Positions 49,077-60,917 of a DNA stretch of 64,000 nt are shown in pieces (positions within the stretch are counted from its first letter, which is position 1; each line of letters starts with the position of its first letter). The notes under the pieces were generated by a model that was not told the DNA's origin, ran no database searches, and was given only the letters and a program-made list of their open reading frames with translations. This DNA is from Plutella xylostella (Eukaryota; Arthropoda; Insecta; Lepidoptera; Plutellidae), in the NCBI RefSeq assembly GCF_932276165.1, contig NC_064005.1, forward strand, positions 3,596,001 to 3,660,000, in the 5' to 3' direction. The position numbers and the translations under genes are program-made.

Positions 49077-50941
49077 TAGGGTCATTCTACCAAACATCGA
49101 TTTTTATGTTCGCGTGAAATAACTCTTAAAATATAATACCTAGACGTTAATAATGTACTATCACAATCAAGCCGGGATCGTGTTCTATGTGTTCTCCATA
49201 AAATATAATGAAAATTTTCATTATTTATTGAAAAAACCATATCGACACTATGTGATTTGTCACGTCGTGTCGATTGTTCGCGAGCGTGGTAGCACGGTTT
49301 GAGCAGCTATAAAAAAATATTGTGTAGAGATAGGATTATATTTCACATAATAAAATAAATTACAATACTTTTACTTATTCATAGTTAAATATTATATTTT
49401 TCCAACAATTAATAAAAAAAATACAGACCATTCTACAACCGTTATAAAAAAATAGTCACAAATGTCGACGTTCATAAATCACGATTTTATGAAGGTAAAT
49501 ATTTTACTCTGTGAACATATTTTTTTATTAATGGCAACTCTAAACCACACCTGTCATTGCCAAGTCTAAAATTTTCGTGGGGAATTAATAGTTTTTTTGT
49601 AATTCAAAATTCAATATACGTTCTACACCTGTGTCAAAGTTGACCTGTCACAAATGAGGAGGCTATAAAAAATAAATGGATCATTCAATTACAATTTTTG
49701 TTACTTGACTTAGTGAGTATGAGAGTACTTAGCACATTTTTAAAACATGCACAAGTTTAACATCATATTGAAGCTGATATGGCGTATTTTGTCGATGTTC
49801 TCACTAATGTCGATGTCACGCGTGATGAAAAATTGTTCGACAATTGTGATTTTGTTCGACACGAGGTGACAGATGCTTCTAGGACTTTGGTCAAATATCT
49901 ATTAACTGTGTATTTTTTTTTCTATTGCTTATTGCATTCACTAATATAATTGTTTACCGAGATAAATATGTCAAAAAAGTTAACAGATGTATCAAACATG
50001 CGATGCAGGCGTTATTATATGTCTTGTCGACACTTGTGATTTTATTTGATCGACACAAGTGACTGTAGCTTGTAGTGTGTTGTGAAATTTCTGTTAATTA
50101 TACTATATAATGTACCGATCTTTTTACCTAGGTTTAGGGTTTTTACCAAAATAGGGGTAAAGACGAAGTTAAAGCACAAGAAATACACGGTTTAAGTAAT
50201 AAATATTAAAAATGAGTAAATTAATGCTAGAATAAGAAATTTGACAAAAACAATACAGTAATTATGGAAAATACTTTAAAAAAATAAAGTTTTTAAAAAA
50301 AAGGAGGCACCAGGATTAATGCAGATTATTTTAGACCATTAAAGGATTACGATTATCAAATCAAACTTATTACAAAATGTGCTAAGGAAAAGACAAGGAT
50401 GAAAAAAGCGATTCTGAGATTATTGATCTAAATAAAAATAAAATATTTGGAATAATAGTCCCAAATAATGTATTATTTTCATTTAATATGATTCCGATGA
50501 CCTTGATTCATATTTATTTTGTGGTCACCTAATAAAACCTAAATTTCCACCATCAAAAAATTTCGACATTTGTGAAGACACTTTTGTCGAAATTTTTAAT
50601 ATATTTTTTAAACTTTTTTCAAAATATAATTTCAATAGACAAAAACATATTATGGTTTATATGTAATGAGAATAATATTATAGAATAAAGTTGAGAACCT
50701 TAAATGATTATTTTATGATAAAAAACATGGATTGTATCACCCATGTCGACTTCATAGTCACTCGTGTCTATTTAATAAAACAAAAAGTTCATATTTTTTC
50801 CTAAAATAATTCTACTATATCTCTGATTTTTTTATTTAATGTTCCCATCATTATGTAAAAGTTAAAAATCTACTTCAATATGCGTAAAAGTTGATTTTGT
50901 TTTTATTTATTTTTTTAATCCGTACGGTAGAATTACCCATT
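49077..50941. mobile_element. AT-rich 1.86-kb element with GGGTMATTCTACC ends and TCGACA motifs
   Basis: The left end GGGTCATTCTACCAAAC and the right end, inverted, GGGTAATTCTACCGTAC are similar terminal repeats. Between them the DNA is very AT-rich, has no credible ORF, and shows recurrent short motifs around TGTCGACA with TTGTGATTTT or GTCAC next to them: 49240, 49463, 49793, 49815, 49843, 49862, 50026, 50050, 50562 and 50742. The pattern suggests a non-autonomous DNA transposon with many internal binding sites, or a satellite-like element. I do not recognise the family. Confidence 0.6.
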
Positions 50942-53048
50942 ACTGAGTTGAAGAAGAAGGTCTAATAAATATTTTCATTTGCTCTCACGGAAGCTTTTCA
51001 GCAAAGCTTCACAAAACATAATATTTCACTTTGCGTCCAAAAATTGAAAATTCTTGTTCAATACATTCAGTCCGCGTTCTATCAGTTCCAGTCGAGTAAG
51101 TCGTTTCAATGTCCCTTTCAATTACCACAGCCTTAAAAGATAGGTAAATGAAAAGCAGGCCCGGCTGTGAGGCGGCCCTGAGGGAGAGAAAAGGGTCTAT
51201 AGCGGCAGTCATCGAGGGCCGATGATGGAATACCGCTGTTCTGTATTGGGGATAATTCCCCGCTCTGTTTGTGACAGAACTGGGGCGAGGTAACTCACGC
51301 TCGCTGCCTCCTTAGTTTGTGATGTTGTGGTTACATTTCATCCGTCTAAAGTTAAAAGTATTTTGATGTTGACCTTTTTCAAGCATAATGCCTCGTTAGG
51401 CAGCCTTTGACGATGGAATGCTGCTGTACCTGACCTGTTTCAAGCGCAGAGCTGATTACTTTAACATAACAGTTACATAAATGTAACTTTAGTGGATAAA
51501 AACAAGTGAATGATAAATGTTGACAGCAACGTCTCTCTTATTTAGAAAATAGAGATGATAGTACCGGTGAATGGCATTCTCGGAAGAAAAATGTTCGCCC
51601 GAGCGCCCCGGGCTAAAGCAGCTTTACTCTCGATACTTAACACGACATTTCTTCAGGTTAAATAGCGAGATGTTTCTTTACAAATTAAAAAAATACAACC
51701 ATGAATCGTGTCCCGCTGGGGGCGAGTGCGAGTGAGAGGGCTAATGGGGCTCGTGGCCAGTGCGAGGGGGACGGCCGATGGGGCACGGGGACGTACAAAG
51801 AGTACAAATTTGCTCTCCATTCATACGGAACGGTAGTGGTTCCTGCATTGAGTCGAGGCTATTGGAAATTATTTCTGCAAAGCAAATTTTTGCTTGTGAC
51901 GTAAATAGGTCGCGATGTTTTACAGTACATTTTTTCAGGAAAGTTGGTTACTTCGGTCCCTTTGTAATTGAGTCGGTCTATTGTACCGGCGAGAGATTAA
52001 TGGGGTGTCGGGTTTGGTAAAATGAAACGATTCGAGCCGAGATATTGTACATACAATAAGCTCCGGTTTCGTCGAGCAGAGCCAGCGCCGTGCAACTTAG
52101 CTTGTCCAGGTGTTATGTGTATTTTTAAAATAAGCGAAGGATTCTAAAACGAATTGAAAAACAAACACAAGTTTGATGAGGCGCGGCGCACTCGCACGCT
52201 CGCTCCATCACGCACCATTGTATTCAAGTTTTCAATTTTATTTGTCGATAATTTTACATTGTGTTTCCACTTAGTTTTTGCCGAGCGCCCTCTGGGAGCT
52301 TAGGTCTTTGTTTGTGACATCGGCACTCGTTTATTTCCCAGGGTGATTTGTTTCTGTTAGATTTTGTTTTGTTCTCGCCGAACTCGTAAGTTTAAACTGG
52401 TTTTCAATAATTTTCTCTAGTTTTCAATGGCAGGCGGGAAAAACAAAGTACTTACATAATTAATTTTATTTATAAATAAACTGAACTTCCACTATTTTTA
52501 ACGGTAAATGCTGAAATTTCAGGTTATTAACAATAGTTGTATGCATTTCCTATTTTATAATCAATAGCACTTACTTACTGGGGAGTAACCTGTTATGTGA
52601 CCTATTTATAAATGATTTAAGTAAAGAGACACTAAGATCGTTTACCTTTTATGACCAAATGAAATCAAACATCATATTTGAACTATGATAAGTGGTTTTA
52701 TTTTACATTCTCGTTCCGACGACAGTAAATAAACGAGTATAATTAGTGGTTTTTTTCTCTTTTCACATAAATTAAATGTAGCCGGGTTGCTGAAACAAAG
52801 GAGCTACCTCGTGCAGCCTTTCCGGTTTTCTCCGTAGTCGGGTAATGGCGCGAAACCTCCTAGTCGTCCTATTAGTTTGACCTAATCATCTTTGTACCTT
52901 ATTACAAAGGCATAAGACTCAGAAAAGCTTCCCTTTGAAGCCTCAGCTTGAAGCATCTTGAGAGTTCTTCTAAGTTTAAAGACTACATTTATTTTGTAAA
53001 TGCAGAGGTTTTGTGCCGTAGATATTAAAAAAAATTATAGCCCTGTTA
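50942..53048. other. Unique noncoding DNA with GC-rich blocks
   Basis: Blocks at 51160-51310, 51700-51800 and 52180-52330 are less AT-rich, but no frame shows splice borders. They may be conserved noncoding elements. Confidence 0.35.
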
Positions 53049-53284
53049 TACACTGCCGGGCAATGAAATAGTTCCACTCACAAAATGCCGACACCTAAAG
53101 ACCCCAATTTTTTCAAACATTTCATTAAAATTTGTACAAAATATTACCGTAGTTTATTGGTCATATCCTGATGCTCTGTTAAATGTACTTCAATGTTGCA
53201 GAAGGCATCATTAAGCTAGCATTTTCCGTTAAAGAGTAATTTGGTATTTTTCATAGTGGAACCTTTTCATTGCCCGTGAGTGTA
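53049..53284. mobile_element. CACTCACGGGCAATGAAA-family MITE, inverted orientation
   Basis: CACTGCCGGGCAATGAAATA and GTTCCACTCACAAAATG at the left, CTTTTCATTGCCCGTGAGTG at the right, TA on both sides; 236 bp. Internally GTTGCAGAAGGCATCATTAA is the inverse counterpart of the other copies. Confidence 0.85.
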
Positions 53285-56084
53285 CATGTATTCAAGTAAA
53301 CAGCACTTACGGCATTGAGTTTTTTCTCTGATTTAATCACTATAAAACGGTTTAGAAAACATGTCGAAAATATTGGGTTAATATAAATAAATGTATCTGC
53401 CCCAGTTCGGTTTGTAACTGTAGCGCAGGTGACAACTGCAGGGCCAGACAGGCCATCATTGTACCTTTATACTTAGCCATACCGTTTTAGAGTGAGGTTA
53501 CGAGAGGTTAAAATATTTAATTAGTAAGTTTTGGGTCTCCTTCTTCCAGCATATTATTTACATTAACCTACTTATTAAAGTTTTCCCTTTTGATCTGTTT
53601 CATAAAGTAAACAATATTTAAATAATTACAAAATATTTCTGTTTCGTTCACGAACTCTAGTAATATTCATTTCATAATACGATACAGACACGAAATTTAA
53701 TTACAGCTCCCTCGGTTGGTATGGATTGTATGTATAAATTAATTCATTACTTTAATCTTTAATCATACAATCGCAATGACTGATGAACAATTTAGGTACC
53801 TACCACACATTTTTATTCATGTTCATAAAACACACTATTTGGTATAAGTTGGTAAATCTCAAGCGCTAGTTAAGAAAGTAACACATTTTGGGTGGCTAAG
53901 CTAGGCTAAGTGTACATTATGGTTGTGCATAGTCCCTGGGTCTCTAAATCTGCCTCGGACCGCCACCGTCGTGATGTATGGTCTCTCCCTGAGGCACTAA
54001 CGTTTTTAAAACTCTGCAAGGTGTAAACTTTCCATGTCTGAGGCCAGCTGAAACTTTTCTAGGAGGTTTAGGTATTTCGTCTGGATCGGTTTATGTTGCA
54101 GACTTGTGAGACTTGTTCATCGGCAGCCACGGCCACACATTACGCTGCAGGTTGCGTGAACTCGGGGTCGAACGTTGCCTGTAAGTGTATCCGTTTGTAT
54201 AGAAAACACTCAACACACTGGAAACTTTTCATCTCATCATTACTTGCATTAATGCGACATACAGTGCACCATCGGCACAGCATTAGTGACTCACCTGCGA
54301 TGCTGATGATGACCTAAAGTAACTAAAGTATAACTACGCCATCCGGCCATAATTTCTACAGACTATAAGACTCTACAATGTAAATATTGTACTCTACAGG
54401 CGATTTCCAAATTATCTTATTTTTGAACTGAGCAAGAGACAAGTTAGCTCTTTCAACCGTAATTGTAGCCCGAGATAAAATCATTCATTAACTAACAACG
54501 ATCAATTTGCCAGATTCCTATCTGAACACAGCCCACCGCCAAGAGAATCAAAGGCCTGATAATTCAAACATCCATTTCGATTCCAATTAATTGGTTCTAT
54601 CTATATTTCATTAACAAACATATCTAGAATATTCCTGTTTCAGTTTACTGATTTACTTACCTTCTACCTAACGTAATGTTATAGAAACCTATATGTAGCT
54701 ATGTGTAGTTGCGTACATGATATTTCGTGAGCTAAGCTGCAACAGGATGTCAAAAAGGGTATAGTAAACCGAAAGCGGGTGGCAACAAAAGTTATACTTA
54801 TGCTTAAGTGTTTAAGTTTAAAAGTTTCTTCCATGTTTAAGTATCGAGGAGACATGGTAAGTTTGACGCCGCTAAGTTTCCAAACTGACCGATAAATGAA
54901 CCACTAAAGACTGGCCTTATGTCGAGTTTAACAATTCATTAACTTCTTATTTTAGCTCACTGACATCAGTGCAAACTTTATCTATGTATTTTAATCTGAT
55001 CTTTATGAACACTCTAAAGTTAAGGAATAAGAAGACTGTGGTTAAATTGCTAAATTCTCACAGTTTTATCATAACTGGCCATAATTTATTTTTTTATATA
55101 CAACATACATACAATATTATAAATATTATTATGTAAGTATACCAAAATGTTGCAGCTACAAATAATGTATCCGTAAATATAAATAGGTACTCATATGATA
55201 TTATTATGTCTCATTTTGCTTGCTTTAAGATAGCCTAAAAACACGGAAGTTCAATTCAATTTCTAAAAAAAGTTTAACAAACCCTTAAAATCGAGTCCGC
55301 CACGTAATATCGCTGAGCCTATTATTTATAACTCTTATGACAGGCCGCCGATCGGTGGCTCTCCAAACTTTCTCTATAAAGGCCTCCGATATAATAATAT
55401 GTTGTCATATTTCGTCGATAACAAGTAAAGTTTCCCCTCAGATTGTTATAAAGAGGTTGGAGGGAGCACCCGACCGCTCCACTCGACTGATTGAGATCTC
55501 CGATCATCACGTTCTATATTTATTTGTAAACCGCCTTCTTGTATAAAGTGTATGGGCTTTTACGAGTAGAAGGTATATCAACTCAACTCAAGATTTTGGG
55601 ATTTGAGTTACACTGATATAAAGTTACACTGTTATAAACATACATACCTACCTAGTCCTTTTTTGTTTTTTGGCGATTCATGCAGCCGATTTTTTTAAGG
55701 GCCCGTACAGGGTGACGTGCCGCGCCAATTTTGGGTTTTCAATGCTCTTCACACAGCACACGCAGTGACACGCACACATGTAAGTTTGCACAGTGGGTCG
55801 ATAAACTTTTACTCGCCAACTTTATTGACAATAAAATTATGTTCAAGTACATTTTGGGTGATTTTAGGGTAAGTAAGTATAATTCTTACTTACACTGGTA
55901 GGCACCAGGAAAGAGTAGAAATTAATAGGGGTGCCACTTTACTCTATACTCGGAACCCGATTAGCTTTCTCAAACAAATGTGGTATTTACTTGTAGAAAG
56001 GTAACTACAAGTATTAAAGTGTAGATAATAAGTTTCGGGCATCCTCCAGCCAACTGAACCCCGACGACCAAGCAAAGTAAATAC
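53285..56084. other. Unassigned noncoding DNA
   Basis: Only a single MITE end near 54730 (GGGTATAGTAAACCGAAAG) was noticed. No coding frame was supported. Confidence 0.35.
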
Positions 56085-56290
56085 ATAGTGTCGCAAAAGG
56101 GCTATACTAAGCCAAAAGGGGATGACTCAAGGGGTCATTCTGAACAACTTTTGTTCTACGAGATTTGCAAATTCGCGAAAAAAAATATTCGTTTTCCATG
56201 GTAAAAAGTCACATGTCCAACAAAGTTAATTTCCAAAACTCGTAGAGCAAAAGTTCAGAATGACCCCCTGTCTTACTCCTTTTTACCGGA
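56085..56290. mobile_element. Hairpin element related to the CTATACTAAGCC MITE
   Basis: The left part reads GTCGCAAAAGGGCTATACTA, then AGGGGTCATTCTGAACAACT and TTTGTTCTACGAG. The right part has CTCGTAGAGCAAAAGTTCAG and AATGACCCCCTG, forming an inverted repeat. The outer right end is degenerate. Confidence 0.6.
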
Positions 56291-56299
56291 CTGCCGAAA

Positions 56300-56460
56300 G
56301 AGGAGGGTAATGTTTTTTGATTGTATGTATATATGTTTGTCTGTTTCTTTGTTCCCTCCTGTAGCCTAAACGGCTTGATAGATTTTGATGTATGAGGTAT
56401 TGTTAGAAGCGTATTGATGGCGCGATGGTTATAGGCTATGTGACGTTCTATTAAAATGTA
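56300..56460. repeat. Lepidopteran repeat fragment (CCTCCTGTAGCCTAAACGGC)
   Basis: GTATGTATATATGTTTGTCT, TGTTCCCTCCTGTAGCCTAA and ACGGCTTGATAGATTTTGAT are a common interspersed unit. It is noncoding. Confidence 0.6.
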
Positions 56461-56690
56461 CATAGCGTCCTCTAGAGGACATAACGTGATGATCGAAAAA
56501 ATAATAATTCAACTTTGCCGTGTAAGGTATCAAATGAAAGGGCTTGATTTTCACATTATAAAAATATGCATATTGAAGGTATTTAAATAACAACACCAAA
56601 ATTATTGAAATAAAAAATGATCATGAACTACTGACGTAAAATTTCATAAAATAAAAACAACTAAAAAGTTACAAATAAAAAAAAATACAA

Positions 56691-56926
56691 TTATAAACAA
56701 ACGAAAAACCCGACTGTACGCTAAAAACATGAAAACAAGTCCCAATGTTAATGGAAAGTATCGCAGGCGGGGACCAACTTGACCGCCACTCAAGGCCGTT
56801 TTCTAAGTAACATTCAGCTAAATGGTGAACCCTCTGCTGGTCCCCGCCTACGATACTTTCCATTAACATTGGGACTTGTTTTCATATTTTTAGCGTGCAG
56901 TCGGGTTTTTTGTTTGTTTATAATTT
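56691..56926. mobile_element. Long hairpin MITE with ACCCGACTG ends
   Basis: AAACAAACGAAAAACCCGAC, then AACAAGTCCCAATGTTAATG and GGAAAGTATCGCAGGCGGGG, recur inverted at 56840-56926. Arms are about 85 bp with few differences and the spacer is about 65 bp. Open frames on both strands here simply reflect the mirror symmetry. Confidence 0.85.
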
Positions 56927-57002
56927 GTTTAGTACTATATACCGCTTTTTCAATACCTGTAAGTAAGTAATATTTTTTGGTAGCAGCATAATATTTTTAA
57001 TT

Positions 57003-57145
57003 AATTTTAGGGTTTCGAACGTCAAAAGAAAAAAAGCAACCGTTATAGGATCTCTTTGTTGTCCGTCTGTCACCGCCCCTTTTCTCAGAAACGGGTAAAG
57101 ATATCAAGCTGATATTTCACATAGATGGGGAGTAACCCAAAAAAA
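57003..57145. repeat. Lepidopteran repeat fragment (GGGTTTCGAACGTCAAAAG)
   Basis: CGTTATAGGATCTCTTTGTT, GTCCGTCTGTCACCGCCCCT, TTTCTCAGAAACGGGTA and ATCAAGCTGATATTTCACAT appear in the order of a common repeat. Noncoding. Confidence 0.65.
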
Positions 57146-57844
57146 ATATTATGGTAGGTACTCCCTGTCCCACACAAGTAAATTGGGGCTTATATTTTTT
57201 CCAGTTATTTTGATGTGTATCCTTTTTTTTCTTTGTTGTTTTGTATAAGTATGTGTTTGTTTTCTTTAAATCTGTATTTTTTTTGTTGTTGCTGTCTATG
57301 TGTCGAATAAATGTATCTTTATCTTCAAGTCACGCTATCTATCGTTTGTTTTTTTTGTGGCTACTGTCTATAGAAGAAATTCCGTCATTGACAATTTTAC
57401 GTTACGAATTTATTTTTATTTATTTTATTTTTATTTTTACATTTTCGTAGAGAACCAACAGCATTTTGTTAATAAATAATTATTACTTATGAACACATAA
57501 CAACTTGATGCCATTAACAGAATTAACTTAGTAAACACAGTAAACCTAACACATCCAGAGGAAAAATAAAATCTCTTTCTCTCTCTCTGAAAAACATACT
57601 TAATAGCCCAAACTCGATGCTTTTAGCTATTAACATCTTTGAAATAAAATTGAGCCACCACCGTGTTACTGCCCTCATCAGATCCTCACGAGACCATACC
57701 TCAACCAGCACCAAGAGACTGTATTTTTGATCCCTAACCTAATGTTCGTGCGTATTGTCATCACTTAGATCCATTCGCTATATTCCTGCTCCTCATCAGA
57801 CCTTTACGAGACTGTAATGTCACGAGAATATTGCACACTATCTA

Positions 57845-58982
57845 ATTTAATTGGGAACACCCAAATATTCCGAAAAACTTTTTTCCGAATTTGATAACCC
57901 CGAATATGTAATTTACGAAATATTGCAATACCGATTTTTTTAAATACCGAATTATAATAATGACGAAAATTATAATTTCGAATATTATAATCACGAATAT
58001 TGTTATTACGATTGTTAAATATACGAATGTTAAAAAATACGATTACTTTAATATACGAAAAATAAAATACCGATTTATTATAATCACGAAAAAGTCAAAT
58101 CCCGATCGGAAATATGATAATTCGTGATTTTGACAAAAAAACATAAACGTCTTTAAAACTTTAGAACCAAAACCAAAAGATAGGTGCGACGACGAGCAAA
58201 GCGAGGAGGAGCGTGTTAGGTGCACATAGATATCGAAAAACAAAGCGGAGCGCAGCGAAGCGGAGCGGAGCGTTTCAAATATAGAGCAAAACAATTGCTA
58301 GGATTTTTATGGTGTTGAAACTTAAAAACCTTAGGACCTAAACCTAAAGATAGGTGCGACGACGAGCAAAGCGAGGAGGAGCGTGTTAGGTGCACATAGA
58401 TATCGAAAAACAAAGCGGAGCGCAGCGAAGCGGAGCGGAACGTTTCAAATTTAGAGCAAAACAATAGCTAGGATTTTTATGGTGTTTAAACTTAAAAACC
58501 TTAGGACCTAAACCTAAAGATAGGTGCGACGACGAGCAAAGCGAGGAGGAGCGTGTTAGGTGCACATAGATATCGAAAAACAAAGCGGAGCGTTTCACAT
58601 AATATAGCTTAAAAAATATTGTTTTTATACGCATTATGCTGCATAATTCATATAACCATTTCTTGTTAACTAAGAAACATTCGGGAATTTGTATTTTCGG
58701 AATATTAAAACTTCGGGATTCGTAATTTTAACAATTCGATATAATAAAAAAATGTACTTTTGAAACATCGAAATAATAATATTCGGAAAATTGACTTTCG
58801 TCATTTTAATAAATATGTTGTTTGAAATTTCGTTTATAAACTATTCGTGATTTTCGTTATTCGGAAACTTAAAATTCGGGATTGTGAATTATTCGGAACT
58901 ATGAAATTCGAAATTTTAAAAATCGTTATTTTCATATTCGTAAAAAAGTAATTCGGAATTATGTAGTGTACCCAATTTAATT
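57845..58982. mobile_element. Foldback-like element: 16-bp-period inverted arms around a 170-bp tandem repeat
   Basis: The outer ends ATTGGGAACACCCAAATATT (left) and, inverted, ATTGGGTACACTACATAATT (right) are similar and both run into CCGAA. The left arm (57865-58130) is a chain of about 15 degenerate units of about 16 bp, each with CGAAT or CGATT followed by AT-rich sequence. The right arm (58680-58965) is the inverse chain (ATTCG units). The centre holds three tandem 170-bp units. Such architecture is known for foldback transposons; the family was not recognised. Confidence 0.7.
58141..58610. repeat. Three tandem 170-bp units in the foldback centre
   Basis: TAGGTGCGACGACGAGCAAA starts at 58181, 58351 and 58521, giving a period of exactly 170 bp. 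Each unit also has GCGTGTTAGGTGCACATAGA and a purine-rich CGGAGCGCAGCGAAGCGGAG tract. The third unit lacks the last part of that tract, a deletion between short direct repeats. Since 170 is not a multiple of 3 and the minus-strand frames change in each unit, coding is unlikely. Confidence 0.9.
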
Positions 58983-60349
58983 TAATGTATTGAATATACT
59001 GGAAGAATTATGCTTCCTCAATTTCAAATCAAATTATGTTGGTGTCATAAAAGTTGAAAAAGTGCAATGACAACCAATGTGCAGTGATTTTGTATCTGTA
59101 CACGATAAGATCGCGAGCTGTCAGTGCTGCCTAAACCGACGTGACCCTTCTTTGGAGGCCAGCGGCCAACTGAGTCAAACGTCACTTGTGTTTATGATTT
59201 TATATCACAGAAAGCCGCCATAGATATTTGTATGAAGATTTGAGGGAAAAAAATTGCTCAAGTTTGGGATTAATTTACACAAAATAAGTGTATGTTTATT
59301 AAAAAACAAGGTATTTAGCGCCTAGCCCAAGCCTTTAACTTTATAATTTGATAAGAATCATATGAAAATTCTTGATGATTACGACACAGTTGTTACAATA
59401 CGGGAGTGGTTTTTCGTCATATTCTGAATTTAATTTACAGTTATCCATAAGCATTTACTTAAATTCGAATGATTCAGCACCTAGCTAGACTCTTCGACTA
59501 CCGGTGTGATTTTTTTCAAGGCTGTAGAGCATCATTTACTACATAATTCTATGACAATGCCAACCCTCGATTACCTATTGCTGACCCTTAAGTTATTAGT
59601 GACAATGAATATCAAGTTTATAGTTTTGGTTAGGATACCTATTACAAGCACTGTAGAACAATATCGGGAATCATGGATTCATACTACATCTAGAAACCAT
59701 AGTGCTAGTTATTATCTCACCACCGCGTACATACATAATGTATATCAAGGTACCTATATTATGTATCTCGTATCTCGTTATGTATAATGAAATGAAGCAT
59801 GAAGCCGGGACGCGATCCTGTCAAATTACGCCAGATTAATTTTGATTTATTTTGTGAAGCTTCCACCTGTTCTTCATTTAATTATATCATAAGTTTGCTA
59901 AGTACAGTCCTCATTTTATACGGGGTCGGCTGCTAATGAAATTCTTTGCAAATTGATATCATTTAGCTTTTGATTGTCGACGATGCTGTGCTCACGTTTT
60001 TTGAGGTTTTATTATTAAATTTCTTTGTTTATGAAATGCGGCTCATGCTTAATGAACTTTTACTGACTTGACTATTTATAGGCGAACGTTTTTCTATGTG
60101 GTTTGAATTATGGGACAGAGGGCTTACTAAGCACTTAGGTATTAATAGAGGAGAAAATAATTCCTTTGTCTATTAATATACCTAAATTTTAATTATTGTT
60201 TTCATGATATTGATATCAGGCTACAAAACGAATCATAATTTGATCTTGATGTCACATATCAATACGGAGCTTCTCAATAAGTACTTTGTGAATAAAAATA
60301 CGTACCTCACCTAAAGCTCTCCAGAGATAGAACCTGGAACGACGCTGGT

Positions 60350-60475
60350 CCATTGTGCTTAATCTAGATATCCAGGTTCACTCACGATGTTTTCCTTCAC
60401 TTCATTTGTACATGGTAGAATTTGAACCCACGGCTTCTCGAATGAGAGTACGAGATCTTACACCACCAAGGCTCA
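60350..60475. repeat. Repeat fragment with CACGATGTTTTCCTTCAC
   Basis: CAGGTTCACTCACGATGTTT, TCCTTCACTTCATTTG, ATTTGAACCCACGGC and ATGAGAGTACGAGATCTTAC resemble a widespread insect repeat that ends in a tRNA-like segment. The short frame over it is not a gene. Confidence 0.5.
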
Positions 60476-60887
60476 TATATAGGTTAGGTAGTATGTGTAG
60501 GATACTAGGTAATTTCACCCCAATCATAGAATATATGTGACTGAACTAGTGCGCAAGCTCGTTGTATTATCAACAGTCCATAGGGACTTAACACAACAGA
60601 ACTATACTCGAATATAACAACAAACAACAATAACAGAAATCAAATACTTAGCGATAACATGAGATACTTGAGAGCTTTCGGTTCGCCGCAGCCCACAGTC
60701 ACCTGTCGTGTGTTCACGACAACGGAAAATACACATAATGTAAAACTATATGTACCTATATATGGTTGTATACCTACTGCTCTTTGAGCTGTATATGATG
60801 CTAGACTTATTTCGTCCTATGCGAAAACCCATTAGCTATATTGCTTGGAGACGAAACAGAGCGTGTTGAGTCCTGTAGGTATGTACC

Positions 60888-60917
60888 TGTGTGTGTGTGA
60901 GTGTGTGTGTGTGTGTG
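60888..60917. repeat. (GT)n microsatellite
   Basis: A GT run interrupted once by GA. Confidence 0.9.

Noticed and set aside
51701..52020. Two overlapping plus-strand frames in a GC-richer block
   Set aside because: No splice sites, no recognisable motif, and neither frame is clearly preferred by codon use.
56669..56970. Similar frames on both strands
   Set aside because: Mirror images created by the long hairpin.
58043..58634. Three similar 82-83-codon minus-strand frames
   Set aside because: They are one 170-bp repeat read three times. The period is not a multiple of three and there is no start or splice context, so a protein family is unlikely.
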